This document shows positions 1 through 6,362 of a stretch of 8,052 nucleotides of DNA, piece after piece. The stretch covers positions 1-8,052 of the forward strand of contig JABIQT010000842.1 in assembly GCA_018667995.1 (NCBI GenBank). Reading direction: 5' to 3'. Source of the stretch: Candidatus Latescibacterota bacterium (GTDB lineage Bacteria; JAAXHH01; JABIQT01). The notes under the pieces were generated by a model. That model saw nothing but the letters and a program-made list of their open reading frames with translations, had not been told where the DNA came from and did not search any database. Positions within the stretch are counted from its first letter, which is position 1. The number at the start of each line of letters is the position of its first letter. The position numbers were made by a program, and so were the translations under genes.

Positions 1-82
1 CCATCACCAGAAGCGCGGGCATCTTCAACGCCACAGCATAGATCCCCGGTAAACTCCAGATAGGCAAACAGTCCTTCCACCA

Positions 83-733
83 ATGATCTCATCATCTGTC
101 ATTTACACGTCTTCAGACCTCATTGCCGTCGACAAGCCGGATGGGCTCTCGACCATCAAGGAGCGTGATCCTTCCATACCCTTTCTCCAGGGAAACCTGG
201 AGGAGGAATTGGGCGAAAGGTTATACGTAGTTCATCGGCTGGACAAAGAAGTCAGCGGCGCCATAATATTCGCACGAAATGAGCATGCCCATAGATACAT
301 GAACGGACTGTTTAGCAAACGTCAGATCAAGAAGACATATCTGGCAGTGGCCCAGGGCGTTATCATTGAAGATTGCGGAACAATCGAGGCGGCCATCCGT
401 ACCTTTGGATCTGGCCGTATGGGGGTTGATTCGGAACGGGGGCAACAGAGTACTACCGACTTCAAAGTGAGAGAACGACTGCGGGATCATACGCTACTGA
501 CTGCAGAGCCCTCAACTGGAAGACGTCACCAGCTTCGTGTTCATTTCTACCAAATAGGTCACCCGCTGGCGGGTGACAGGAAATATGGAGATTCAATGAG
601 ACAGGCCAGTTATTCACGGCTGTTACTACATGCCCATTCGCTTGCGTTCTGTCTGCCATCAGGGGAAGACGTACGGATTGAAGCAGAGGTGCCCGCCTCA
701 TTCGAGGAGGCCGTGAACACTCTGAGGGGGTAG
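83..733 (+). CDS. RluA-family RNA pseudouridine synthase, short form without S4 domain
   Basis: Predicted to isomerise specific uridines to pseudouridine in rRNA or tRNA in the cytoplasm. The 216-residue product is a bare catalytic domain. An opening segment (residues 14-22) contains DKPDGL. The signature HRLDKEVSG lies at 51-59, with the catalytic aspartate D54, followed by KTYLA (84-88). GRRHQLRVHF (146-155) matches the conserved GRTHQ(I/L)R-H block, and GDRKYG (164-169) follows. There is no N-terminal S4 RNA-binding domain, as in RluA/TruC-like members. ATG 83 is the first start codon after the in-frame stop at 50-52 and no alternative start lies between. No convincing SD precedes it. It converges on the SelA-like gene across a 111-bp gap and seems unrelated to the minus-strand gene block. 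The family is secure; the exact RNA target is unknown. Confidence 0.93.
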   Translation: MISSSVIYTSSDLIAVDKPDGLSTIKERDPSIPFLQGNLEEELGERLYVVHRLDKEVSGAIIFARNEHAHRYMNGLFSKRQIKKTYLAVAQGVIIEDCGTIEAAIRTFGSGRMGVDSERGQQSTTDFKVRERLRDHTLLTAEPSTGRRHQLRVHFYQIGHPLAGDRKYGDSMRQASYSRLLLHAHSLAFCLPSGEDVRIEAEVPASFEEAVNTLRG

Positions 734-773
734 TTCGTGGTATGTACCGGTATACGACGAAGATGCAGCCATA

Positions 774-838
774 GGCGAGTGCCTTCCTCCCGGCGGCTAA
801 AAGGGCACGCCATTCTACGCCGTGGTGCTGCACCGGCG
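774..838. other. Two bulged hairpins in the convergent intergenic gap, possible bidirectional terminator region
   Basis: Two neighbouring inverted repeats lie between the converging 3' ends. In the first, GGCG-AG-TGCC (774-783) pairs with GGCACGCC (804-811), giving eight pairs with a two-base bulge and a 20-base loop. In the second, CGCC-GT-GGTG (818-827) pairs with CACCGGCG (831-838) around a CTG loop, again with eight pairs and a two-base bulge. Neither is followed by a run of T on either strand, so intrinsic termination is an inference from position only. Confidence 0.35.
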
Positions 839-844
839 ACCGAC

Positions 845-2314
845 CTAGTCCCCAAGCCCAGCATGTCTGCACACTATCTCAATCGCTTTGACGAGTGTTT
901 TGGCGCCAAGTACCGCGTATTCTTCAATTAGATTGCCATCGGCATCCAGGGTACCCATACCCGGCCCAAGAAACATCTTCCCACTATAAATCGTAGCCGG
1001 CTCTACCCCCATGTGCTCCTGTGCGGTGACCATCGGATTGGTGTTGGCCCAGAGATCTTCCAGGTTGAAGATGGGAATACCGAAGCCCTCACCGTCCCAG
1101 GTGCGCTCGTAGTTTAGCTCGGTGCCACCCAATTGGTAGGTTTTGGCAAAGAGAATCTTATCCCGGAAACGAGCCGGTTTCATATTCTTGAATTCTTCGA
1201 CGATGATCTCATGAAAGCGATCGATGGGATCGGTCACTAGTTTGGGCTGGTCTCGTAAGACCTTCAAATAGGCCGTTAGGCCAACTATGGTATCTCTACC
1301 CGGGTCGCTGAATGTGTATACAGCTTTACCGTGCGATGACGTTTCGCCATAGCGTTGCCCTCCAAGGCCCATGCCCTTGCGAATTGGATTGATGAGTTCT
1401 TCCTTACCGATGATCAACCCCGATGCCGGTGCCCGGCCGGGCTTGTCCATGCTGTAGGTAATGATGTCACAATCGATGTCGCGAGGATCCATACCCACAA
1501 TCGGAATGGACCCACCGGTGTCCACCAGATAGGGCACGTCGTATTCCCTGGCTACTTCCGCCAGTTTCTTCAGTAGGACAGGGGCACCATTCTCATCGTG
1601 TTCGCCATGTCCATAACTGGGCGTGTCATAGCCGACCGCGGCGATTCCTGTCAGCTCTGAGGCATGGCGATACGCTGCTTTCTTCACGTTCTCGATGGTC
1701 GCGTCAGCGTCTACTTCTGTGAGTAGGGACGTAGGATTATAGCGCACACCGTGGGGTTCGTATTTGGCTCCTGCCATCCTAACGTAGAGGGTTTCCAGGT
1801 TGGCCAGGCTCTTGTTCTCCACACCTAATTCGCCACCGGAGATAGTGCGGTCAATCAGCAAATTCTTGTATTTGGGCGGAAAAGCACGGCCATATCCCCC
1901 GATCCATTCGTAGTCTTCGCCATACGGCATGATGACCCGTGCTCGGTACATGTCCCCGTGGCGCATGGTAGGCGGTGCAAATAGCGTCTCCATCGTGATA
2001 CGGATGGCTGCCTCACAGGTATTCGCAGCCGCGGCATCGTATTCATCGCCGTATACATCCTTTATTACCTCACGAAGCTGATCCTCGACCGCACGAACCG
2101 TATACGTTTTCCCGCCTCTATTGGCAGCGATGATCTCATCAAGCACATAGTCCGGCAGATTCCCAGGTCGCGCCGAGCTACCCGCATAGAGACCAATATC
2201 ATTCTTGAGCTTCGTGGTTCCCAGCTTTTCGCCGAACTTTCGCGCCTCTTCGTTGATCTGAGGCATGCTCTCATAGATCTGCTGGTACCACTGGTATTTA
2301 TACTTGGGAGGCAT
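845..2314 (-). CDS. SelA-like fold-type-I PLP-dependent enzyme, substrate unknown
   Basis: A 489-residue PLP enzyme whose closest recognisable group is the SelA/DgaE-like branch of the aspartate aminotransferase fold. The core holds VPYLVDTGGS (260-269), with a probable pyridine-nitrogen aspartate D265. Next comes DIITYSMDKPGRAPASGLIIG (283-303), where K291 is the best candidate for the Schiff-base lysine. Residues 65-75 (NRGGKTYTVRA) and the NTCEAAI stretch near 98-104 probably belong to the cofactor and phosphate-binding part. SelA itself makes selenocysteinyl-tRNA, but no selC or selB is visible here, so that role is not supported. Lyase, transaminase or racemase chemistry on a small amino compound is more likely. 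ATG 2314 has an AAGGA site eight bases upstream (2323-2327). No good promoter was seen in the 190-bp gap before it, so readthrough from the class V gene is plausible. It is the last gene of the minus-strand block. The PLP-enzyme call is firm; the subfamily is tentative. Confidence 0.8.
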   Translation of the reverse strand: MPPKYKYQWYQQIYESMPQINEEARKFGEKLGTTKLKNDIGLYAGSSARPGNLPDYVLDEIIAANRGGKTYTVRAVEDQLREVIKDVYGDEYDAAAANTCEAAIRITMETLFAPPTMRHGDMYRARVIMPYGEDYEWIGGYGRAFPPKYKNLLIDRTISGGELGVENKSLANLETLYVRMAGAKYEPHGVRYNPTSLLTEVDADATIENVKKAAYRHASELTGIAAVGYDTPSYGHGEHDENGAPVLLKKLAEVAREYDVPYLVDTGGSIPIVGMDPRDIDCDIITYSMDKPGRAPASGLIIGKEELINPIRKGMGLGGQRYGETSSHGKAVYTFSDPGRDTIVGLTAYLKVLRDQPKLVTDPIDRFHEIIVEEFKNMKPARFRDKILFAKTYQLGGTELNYERTWDGEGFGIPIFNLEDLWANTNPMVTAQEHMGVEPATIYSGKMFLGPGMGTLDADGNLIEEYAVLGAKTLVKAIEIVCRHAGLGD

Positions 2315-2407
2315 TTGCGGAATCCTTGGTTATGTGAGTCTGGCTGTTTCCAAACGGATCGTTTCGTTGCCCAACTCAATGGTACTGCACACGGAGCTAG
2401 CGCGTCC

Positions 2408-2439
2408 AATCGTAGCAGATTTGAGTCTCTGCTACGATT
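2408..2439. repeat. Perfect 12-bp inverted repeat between class V and SelA-like genes
   Basis: AATCGTAGCAGA (2408-2419) and TCTGCTACGATT (2428-2439) are exact reverse complements separated by eight bases. The pair lies in the 190-bp gap about 65 bp after the class V stop and about 95 bp before the SelA-like start. A second, offset arm pair, TCCAATC (2405-2411) and GATTGGA (2442-2448), overlaps or flanks it, so two nested pairings compete. No T-run follows on either strand. It could be a U-less terminator, an RNA-processing or stability hairpin that separates expression of the two genes, or a dyad operator. Confidence 0.7.
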
Positions 2440-2504
2440 CAGATTGGATGGAGAGACCCAATCTTATTGCAGTGTGGTGTCTATTACCTTGGAAGATAGG
2501 TTTC

Positions 2505-3650
2505 TCATGCAAGTATTGCGTCCACACAAGAAAGGGCCGCTTCAATGTCCACCATTTCGTTGTAGAGATGCGGTGAGAAGCGGACCACGTCCTGGCGGCA
2601 GGCGACCCTGATGTCGGATTCTTTGAACCGCTCCGTCACATCCGATGAGTCCAGTCCGGCAAACTGCGCGGTAACTATGGCGCTTCGCTCTGCCGGGGAC
2701 CGGGGTGACGTCACTTCCACCCCACGGTCCATCAGACCGCTGATCAGGGCGTCCGCAAGGGACTGGTTGTGGTCGAAGATTGATTCAATGCCAACATGGT
2801 TGAGGAATTCGATGGCGGAGGTAAGGCCGATGGCGCAGCCGTAGGCCATGGTACTGAACTCGAACCTGCTGGCATTTCCAGGATATACAATCTGCGTGGC
2901 ATCGATGTTCCAAATATCAGCATTGCTTCTAAACCCGACCAGACCGGGTTCGAGGGAACTGCAGAGCTGTGGAGACACATACATGATCGCCGCCCCAAAC
3001 GGCCCGCACAGCCATTTGTATCCGCCAGCAATAACCACATCAACGCCATCAGCGGGTGCGTCGATTGGAACAGCGCCGGCAGACTGTGTGGCATCGACGA
3101 CCAGAATGGCATTGTGCGCGTGAGCTGCCTCGGCAAACGCTGCCAGGTCGTAGCGCTGTCCGCTTCTGTACTCGACATGAGAAAGGGAGACCACGACCGT
3201 ATTCTCATCGATGAGGCCCATCAACGCACCAGGATCCACGTAACCTCGATGGGCTTCTGCCAATCGTATCTCACATCCGGTATGCTTCGCGACCCGTGCC
3301 CAGGGATAGACTGCCGTGGGAAAGGCAATGTCCGCCGAAACGATATTGGCGCCAGTAGGAGGCATTGCTGCCCAGGCAAGGGAACTGATTAACTCTGTGG
3401 CGCTGGATCCTACGCAGATATCGTCCGCCGTCGCACTGAATAGCCGTGCGCCTGCATCATGCAGCTCCGCGAAGACCGCCTCCTCAGCCGATTCATCAAA
3501 GTTGTTGCTACCATTTGCTGCAACGTCCTGTTGCCAGGCAATGATGGCATCACTCGCCCCTCGATACATCAGGGCCACATTGGCCGAATTGAGATAGGTG
3601 CAGGTCCGGGAGGCTGGAAAATCGGCGGCGGAGATTGAGAGTGGGTTCAT
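2505..3650 (-). CDS. Aminotransferase class V-fold PLP enzyme (cysteine desulfurase / isopenicillin-N epimerase / kynureninase-like)
   Basis: A full-length (381 residues) class V PLP enzyme. It opens with TYLNSANVALM (18-28), the typical class V N-terminal strand. GSSATELISS (81-90) is the phosphate-binding turn. SLSHVEYRSGQRYDL (155-169) carries the histidine that usually stacks on the cofactor. VVDATQSAGAVPID (184-197) supplies D186 and Q189, and AGGYKWLCGPFGAAIMYV (208-225) supplies the PLP lysine K212. The C-terminus has RFSPHLYN (357-364), the small-domain motif of epimerase and kynureninase-type members. The RxGxHCAxP active-cysteine loop of true cysteine desulfurases is not seen, so sulfur mobilisation is not the preferred reading; C-S lyase, epimerase or related side-chain chemistry is possible. 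ATG 3650 is the only start codon after the preceding in-frame stop. It lacks a clear SD, so translation initiation may be weak or structure-dependent. Its own promoter lies just past the stop of the upstream aminotransferase gene. Confidence 0.87.
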   Translation of the reverse strand: MNPLSISAADFPASRTCTYLNSANVALMYRGASDAIIAWQQDVAANGSNNFDESAEEAVFAELHDAGARLFSATADDICVGSSATELISSLAWAAMPPTGANIVSADIAFPTAVYPWARVAKHTGCEIRLAEAHRGYVDPGALMGLIDENTVVVSLSHVEYRSGQRYDLAAFAEAAHAHNAILVVDATQSAGAVPIDAPADGVDVVIAGGYKWLCGPFGAAIMYVSPQLCSSLEPGLVGFRSNADIWNIDATQIVYPGNASRFEFSTMAYGCAIGLTSAIEFLNHVGIESIFDHNQSLADALISGLMDRGVEVTSPRSPAERSAIVTAQFAGLDSSDVTERFKESDIRVACRQDVVRFSPHLYNEMVDIEAALSCVDAILA

Positions 3651-3772
3651 GGCTAGGTCATCGGATCGTCGTGTCGGTGGACGGACAAATACATCACGGT
3701 CAAGTGAATCATCTCTCTACCGGGCAGAACGAGCAAACTGTCGCGCTACTTCGGGTGCCCTGTCACTTGGAG

Positions 3773-3801
3773 CCACATGCCTCCTGAGGGGGCAGGTGTG
3801 G
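3773..3801. repeat. Bulged hairpin in the leader of the class V gene
   Basis: CCACATGCC (3773-3781) can pair with GGCA-GG-TGTGG (3791-3801), giving nine pairs with a two-base bulge and a nine-base loop. It falls between the predicted promoter (3842-3870) and the start codon at 3650, so it would form inside the roughly 185-base untranslated leader. No T-run follows, so it is not a standard intrinsic terminator. Confidence 0.35.
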
Positions 3802-3841
3802 AAGCATTCTGAAACTACGAAAAACGGCCAACGGTTGGGAT

Positions 3842-3870
3842 ATTATAGAAACGCTGATACCTAGAATCAA
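3842..3870 (-). promoter_or_regulatory. Sigma70-type promoter for the class V gene
   Basis: On the minus strand TTGATT (3870-3865) is followed after exactly 17 bases by a perfect TATAAT (3847-3842). The -35 box matches four of six consensus bases and the -10 box six of six. It begins six bases past the stop codon of the class I/II aminotransferase gene. Transcription would start near 3835, leaving a leader of about 185 bases before the ATG at 3650. The rest of the 225-bp gap holds the hairpin at 3773-3801 and no small ORF that I can support. Confidence 0.6.
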
Positions 3871-3875
3871 TCCAA

Positions 3876-5036
3876 TCAAGCCCCTGCAGCCACCCCGCCC
3901 TCTTCATCCGCTACCTGTCTCAGGACCTTGCTGATCCGCCCCAGCCCTTGCATCAGATAGTCGTGGGGAAGGCCATAGCTGATGCGTATATGATTGGGAA
4001 TTCCAAAATAGTCCCCCGGGCCAATCAGGACGGATCCGTCGCGGATAATACGTTCCACGAGCGAAACAGAGTCGATCTTCAGATTGTAACGGAGAAATGA
4101 GATGGCCGACGCCTTGGGCGGTGTCAGACTGAGTATATCCTTGTGTTCCTCGATCCATGGCTCGAAGCGGGTCCAGCCGTCCCGGATATACTGGCGAGTA
4201 CGCTCAAAAAGTGCCGACCGTACATCGGGCCTAAGTACCAGCGGAGCCAGATAGTGATTCGAGAGTTTCGCAGTGCTTATGGTTACGTACTCGTGACGCG
4301 CCCAGAGTTCTTTGAGAATGTCCTGAGGACCCACAATCCAGCCAATACGTAAACCCGGAGCACCATAGGCCTTGGACAGGCTACCGGCAGACAACACCTT
4401 GTCATACCGGCCGTAAATGGTGGGTGTAACGGCTTCACTCCCGCGTTCCGCACCCGCGTAAATCTCATCCGCCAACAGGTAAGCTCCGCTCCGGTCGGCC
4501 GCCGCAATAATAGTGTCTATCTCCGAATCCGTAAGTATCTGTCCCGTTGGGTTGTTCGGGTTGCAGATGGCAATCAGCTTAGTCTTGTCTGTAACGGCTT
4601 CATTGAGAGAGTCTACATTCAGCGCCCAGTCACGATCTGGGTCCAACGAAAAGGTCCGTCTGTCGGCATTGAGGTTGTTAGCTACGCCCCAGCCCTGCAG
4701 GTAATTTGGAACCTGAATCGCCACCTGATCGCCTGGTCGCAGCAGTGTGGAGTACACCAGGTAATTTGCCTCGATACAACCTACCGTTACGAGAACGTTG
4801 TCGGCTGTTGCACCAGGATAGTATTGGGCTATGGCCTCACGCAACTCCGGAGAACCCTCCGCATATCCATACCCCAGTTCGCTCTCCAGCATCTGATCCA
4901 ACATCGACGGATCATACGCAAGCAGCTCCTTTAGTTGAAGCGGATGTGCCCCGCTCTCGGAGAGGTTGTACTCGACCACCTGCTCCCACTCGGACATGAT
5001 GCGTTCGAGCTCGAATCGCTGAAATTGGTTTGCCAC
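3876..5036 (-). CDS. Class I/II aminotransferase-fold enzyme, capreomycidine synthase (VioD)-like
   Basis: A complete 386-residue class I/II PLP enzyme. The substrate-pocket segment LSESGAHPLQLKEL (25-38) comes first, then YGYAEGSPELREAIA (56-70). Next are CNPNNPTG (158-165), with the cofactor-binding asparagine N162, and LLADEIYAG (187-195), with D190 and Y193. SAGSLSKAYGAPGLRIGW (216-233) holds the PLP lysine K222 and phosphate-contacting R230. HIRISYG (349-355) supplies R351 for the substrate carboxylate. The S-SG-H segment together with SKAYGAPGLRIGW and YVTISTAKLSNH recalls VioD/OrfR-type enzymes, which cyclise 3-hydroxyarginine to capreomycidine; this is judged from memory of the family, not from an alignment. 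An ordinary transaminase is the alternative. The start is GTG (5036-5034), chosen because AGAAGGAG lies six bases upstream and the N-terminal fold begins directly after it. A 15-bp inverted repeat sits just ahead of that SD. Confidence 0.9.
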   Translation of the reverse strand: MANQFQRFELERIMSEWEQVVEYNLSESGAHPLQLKELLAYDPSMLDQMLESELGYGYAEGSPELREAIAQYYPGATADNVLVTVGCIEANYLVYSTLLRPGDQVAIQVPNYLQGWGVANNLNADRRTFSLDPDRDWALNVDSLNEAVTDKTKLIAICNPNNPTGQILTDSEIDTIIAAADRSGAYLLADEIYAGAERGSEAVTPTIYGRYDKVLSAGSLSKAYGAPGLRIGWIVGPQDILKELWARHEYVTISTAKLSNHYLAPLVLRPDVRSALFERTRQYIRDGWTRFEPWIEEHKDILSLTPPKASAISFLRYNLKIDSVSLVERIIRDGSVLIGPGDYFGIPNHIRISYGLPHDYLMQGLGRISKVLRQVADEEGGVAAGA

Positions 5037-5042
5037 TGACTA

Positions 5043-5050
5043 CTCCTTCT
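5043..5050 (-). promoter_or_regulatory. Strong Shine-Dalgarno AGAAGGAG that fixes the GTG start
   Basis: On the minus strand AGAAGGAG ends six bases before GTG 5036, which supports the non-ATG start of the aminotransferase gene. The seven-base core AGAAGGA is repeated in the adjacent hairpin arm (5066-5060). Confidence 0.75.
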
Positions 5051-5054
5051 GATT

Positions 5055-5099
5055 CGTGATCCTTCTCCCTAATGACAAACTATCGGGAGAAGGATCACG
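5055..5099. repeat. Perfect 15-bp inverted repeat ahead of the class I/II aminotransferase gene
   Basis: CGTGATCCTTCTCCC (5055-5069) and GGGAGAAGGATCACG (5085-5099) are exact reverse complements around a 15-base loop. In the minus-strand transcript the hairpin ends 18 bases before the GTG start and four bases before the SD. There is no T-run after it. It may terminate or stabilise the cyclodeaminase transcript, direct RNA cleavage, modulate ribosome access, or act as an operator dyad in DNA. The rest of this 197-bp gap (5100-5233) shows no ORF or promoter that I can support. Confidence 0.75.
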
Positions 5100-5233
5100 G
5101 ACGCAGGCGTGTTTCTAACGAACTCCCTCAACTAATAGCACTGAATGGGAGTGGGAGCCACGATGCGCACAGAGCCGCTCTCCCGAAATACATGCACTCA
5201 GTGCCAACTCAGACGCATCAAACGGTGACCTGG

Positions 5234-6190
5234 TTAGGCACTCACTGCCTTATATACAGCCTTGGATATCTGAATGTCCTGAACGGCTACACCCGTCAAG
5301 TCAGCAATGGTGGTCTGACCGTCCGAGGTACGTCCCTTTGAAGGATCCTGGATCACTACACCGAGTTCCGTTGCTGCACCTTCGGCAATAGCACCGGCTT
5401 CGGTAGCTTTGGCTATCTCACCTCGGGACTTGCTCTGAGGTATCGAATCCACGACGAGCACATCTGCATTGGCGAGGATCTGAGGATCAAGCTCGACCTT
5501 TTCCGGTGTATCGGATCCCATCGCGGTAATGTGCGTTCCGGGGCGGATTTGGTCAGCCGTAAGCAGAGGCTCCTTAGAGGGCGTGGACGTAATAATCATG
5601 TTACAGCTCGAGGCGATAGCTTCCGCGTCTCTCGTCGTCTCGACGGTATACCCCTGAGCTTCCATCGCGCTTTTGTAGGCCGCCATGCTTTCGTCACTGC
5701 GGCCCCATGCAATGATGTCTTTACAGTCTACGATGCCCTTCATGTACTCGACCTGCATCTGTCCCTGCACGCCGGAACCGAAGACACCGATGCGGTGCAC
5801 ATTCTTAGGTGCCATGTACTTGGAAACCACCGCACCGGCGGCGGCTGTCCGGACATTGGTGAGATGCCCACCATCCAGGAGTATTGCGACCGATTCACCT
5901 GTCTTCTGACTGAAGAGCAGCATCATTCCCTGGATACGGGGGATACCTAATGAAGGATTATTCTGAAAACCAGAAGCCAATTTAATGGTATAGTAATCGT
6001 CTCCGATAATCGCTCCGTACTTAATATGCACATCACCGGGCGGATCATCGAATATCATTTCTCCCACAGGGGGTACATCCACTTTGCCCTGGGAATAGGC
6101 AACAAAACCTTCTTCAATAGCAGACACAGCATCAATGCCTGGCAATACCGATTTAATCTGATCAATGTCGATGAGTACAGGTGCAGCCAT
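5234..6190 (-). CDS. Ornithine cyclodeaminase / mu-crystallin family NAD(P)-dependent protein
   Basis: A 318-residue member of the ornithine cyclodeaminase/mu-crystallin family, whose members include cyclodeaminases, ketimine and pyrroline-carboxylate reductases and amino acid dehydrogenases. The family block YYTIKLASGFQNNPSLGIP (66-84) has K70, which matches the substrate-contacting lysine. LTNVRTAAAGAV (110-121) has the conserved arginine R114. GVFGSGVQGQMQ (135-146) is the dinucleotide-binding turn. AMGSDTPEKVELD (223-235) carries D227, aligned with the catalytic aspartate of the family. DLTGVAVQD (297-305) is the usual C-terminal block. The arginine that commonly follows the VPP motif in ornithine cyclodeaminase is replaced (PPVGEM, 40-45), so the substrate is probably not ornithine itself. 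ATG 6190 has GGGAGG nine bases upstream (6205-6200). Its own promoter lies about 100 bases upstream. The family is secure; the reaction is open. Confidence 0.9.
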   Translation of the reverse strand: MAAPVLIDIDQIKSVLPGIDAVSAIEEGFVAYSQGKVDVPPVGEMIFDDPPGDVHIKYGAIIGDDYYTIKLASGFQNNPSLGIPRIQGMMLLFSQKTGESVAILLDGGHLTNVRTAAAGAVVSKYMAPKNVHRIGVFGSGVQGQMQVEYMKGIVDCKDIIAWGRSDESMAAYKSAMEAQGYTVETTRDAEAIASSCNMIITSTPSKEPLLTADQIRPGTHITAMGSDTPEKVELDPQILANADVLVVDSIPQSKSRGEIAKATEAGAIAEGAATELGVVIQDPSKGRTSDGQTTIADLTGVAVQDIQISKAVYKAVSA

Positions 6191-6297
6191 ACTGGAATTC
6201 CTCCCAATTCAATGTTTTGAGATTAAGACATTAGCGAGTAACAAATCCGTAGATCGATTGTGATTGTGGTAATAAAGCGGTCTCCAAAAGTGCCGTA

Positions 6298-6326
6298 ATT
6301 CTAATATCAGACACCGATAAAGTCAA
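6298..6326 (-). promoter_or_regulatory. Strong sigma70-type promoter for the cyclodeaminase-family gene
   Basis: On the minus strand TTGACT (6326-6321) and TAGAAT (6303-6298) are separated by exactly 17 bases; each box matches five of six consensus positions. A second overlapping TTGACT copy lies five bases further upstream (6331-6326), giving the tandem TTGACTTGACT. Transcription would begin near 6290, about 100 bases before ATG 6190. It lies just after the PhyH stop codon and so separates the cyclodeaminase gene from the SGNH-PhyH pair. Confidence 0.65.
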
Positions 6327-6351
6327 GTCAAACAAGCCTCGCTTCGGTGTC
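6310..6351. promoter_or_regulatory. Operator-like inverted repeat flanking the -35 box
   Basis: GACACCGA (6310-6317) and TCGGTGTC (6344-6351) are exact reverse complements separated by 26 bases. One half-site sits in the promoter spacer and the other just upstream of the -35 box. The arrangement would suit a dimeric or looping repressor or activator, but an eight-base repeat at this distance can also arise by chance. Confidence 0.3.
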
Positions 6352-6362
6352 CGGCACATGCA

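Noticed and set aside
1-88. Possible start of a minus-strand gene leaving the left edge; the frame is open from about 88 down to 1 and includes hydrophobic residues, with TTG at 67 and ATG at 22 as starts.
   Set aside because: It has under 30 codons, no recognisable motif and ambiguous starts, and it partly overlaps the start of the pseudouridine synthase gene. Not enough to call a gene.
462-872. A 136-codon open frame on the minus strand overlapping the end of the pseudouridine synthase gene.
   Set aside because: Antisense shadow: it overlaps both a well-supported gene and the convergent gap, has no recognisable domain, and has a composition unlike the neighbours.
2315-2404. TTGAGT and TTGGGC motifs on the minus strand as -35 boxes for the SelA-like gene.
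   Set aside because: No acceptable -10 hexamer lies 16-18 bases downstream of either.
2796-3392. A 198-codon open frame on the plus strand inside the class V gene.
   Set aside because: It lies wholly antisense to a gene with clear PLP motifs and shows no family motif of its own.
5055-5099. The 15-bp inverted repeat as an ordinary intrinsic terminator.
   Set aside because: Neither strand has a T-run after the stem, and on the coding strand it is directly followed by the SD of the next gene.
5171-5205. TTGGCACTGAGTGCA on the minus strand looked like a sigma54 -24/-12 promoter.
   Set aside because: The GG and GC dinucleotides are 10 bases apart instead of 12, so the spacing rules it out.
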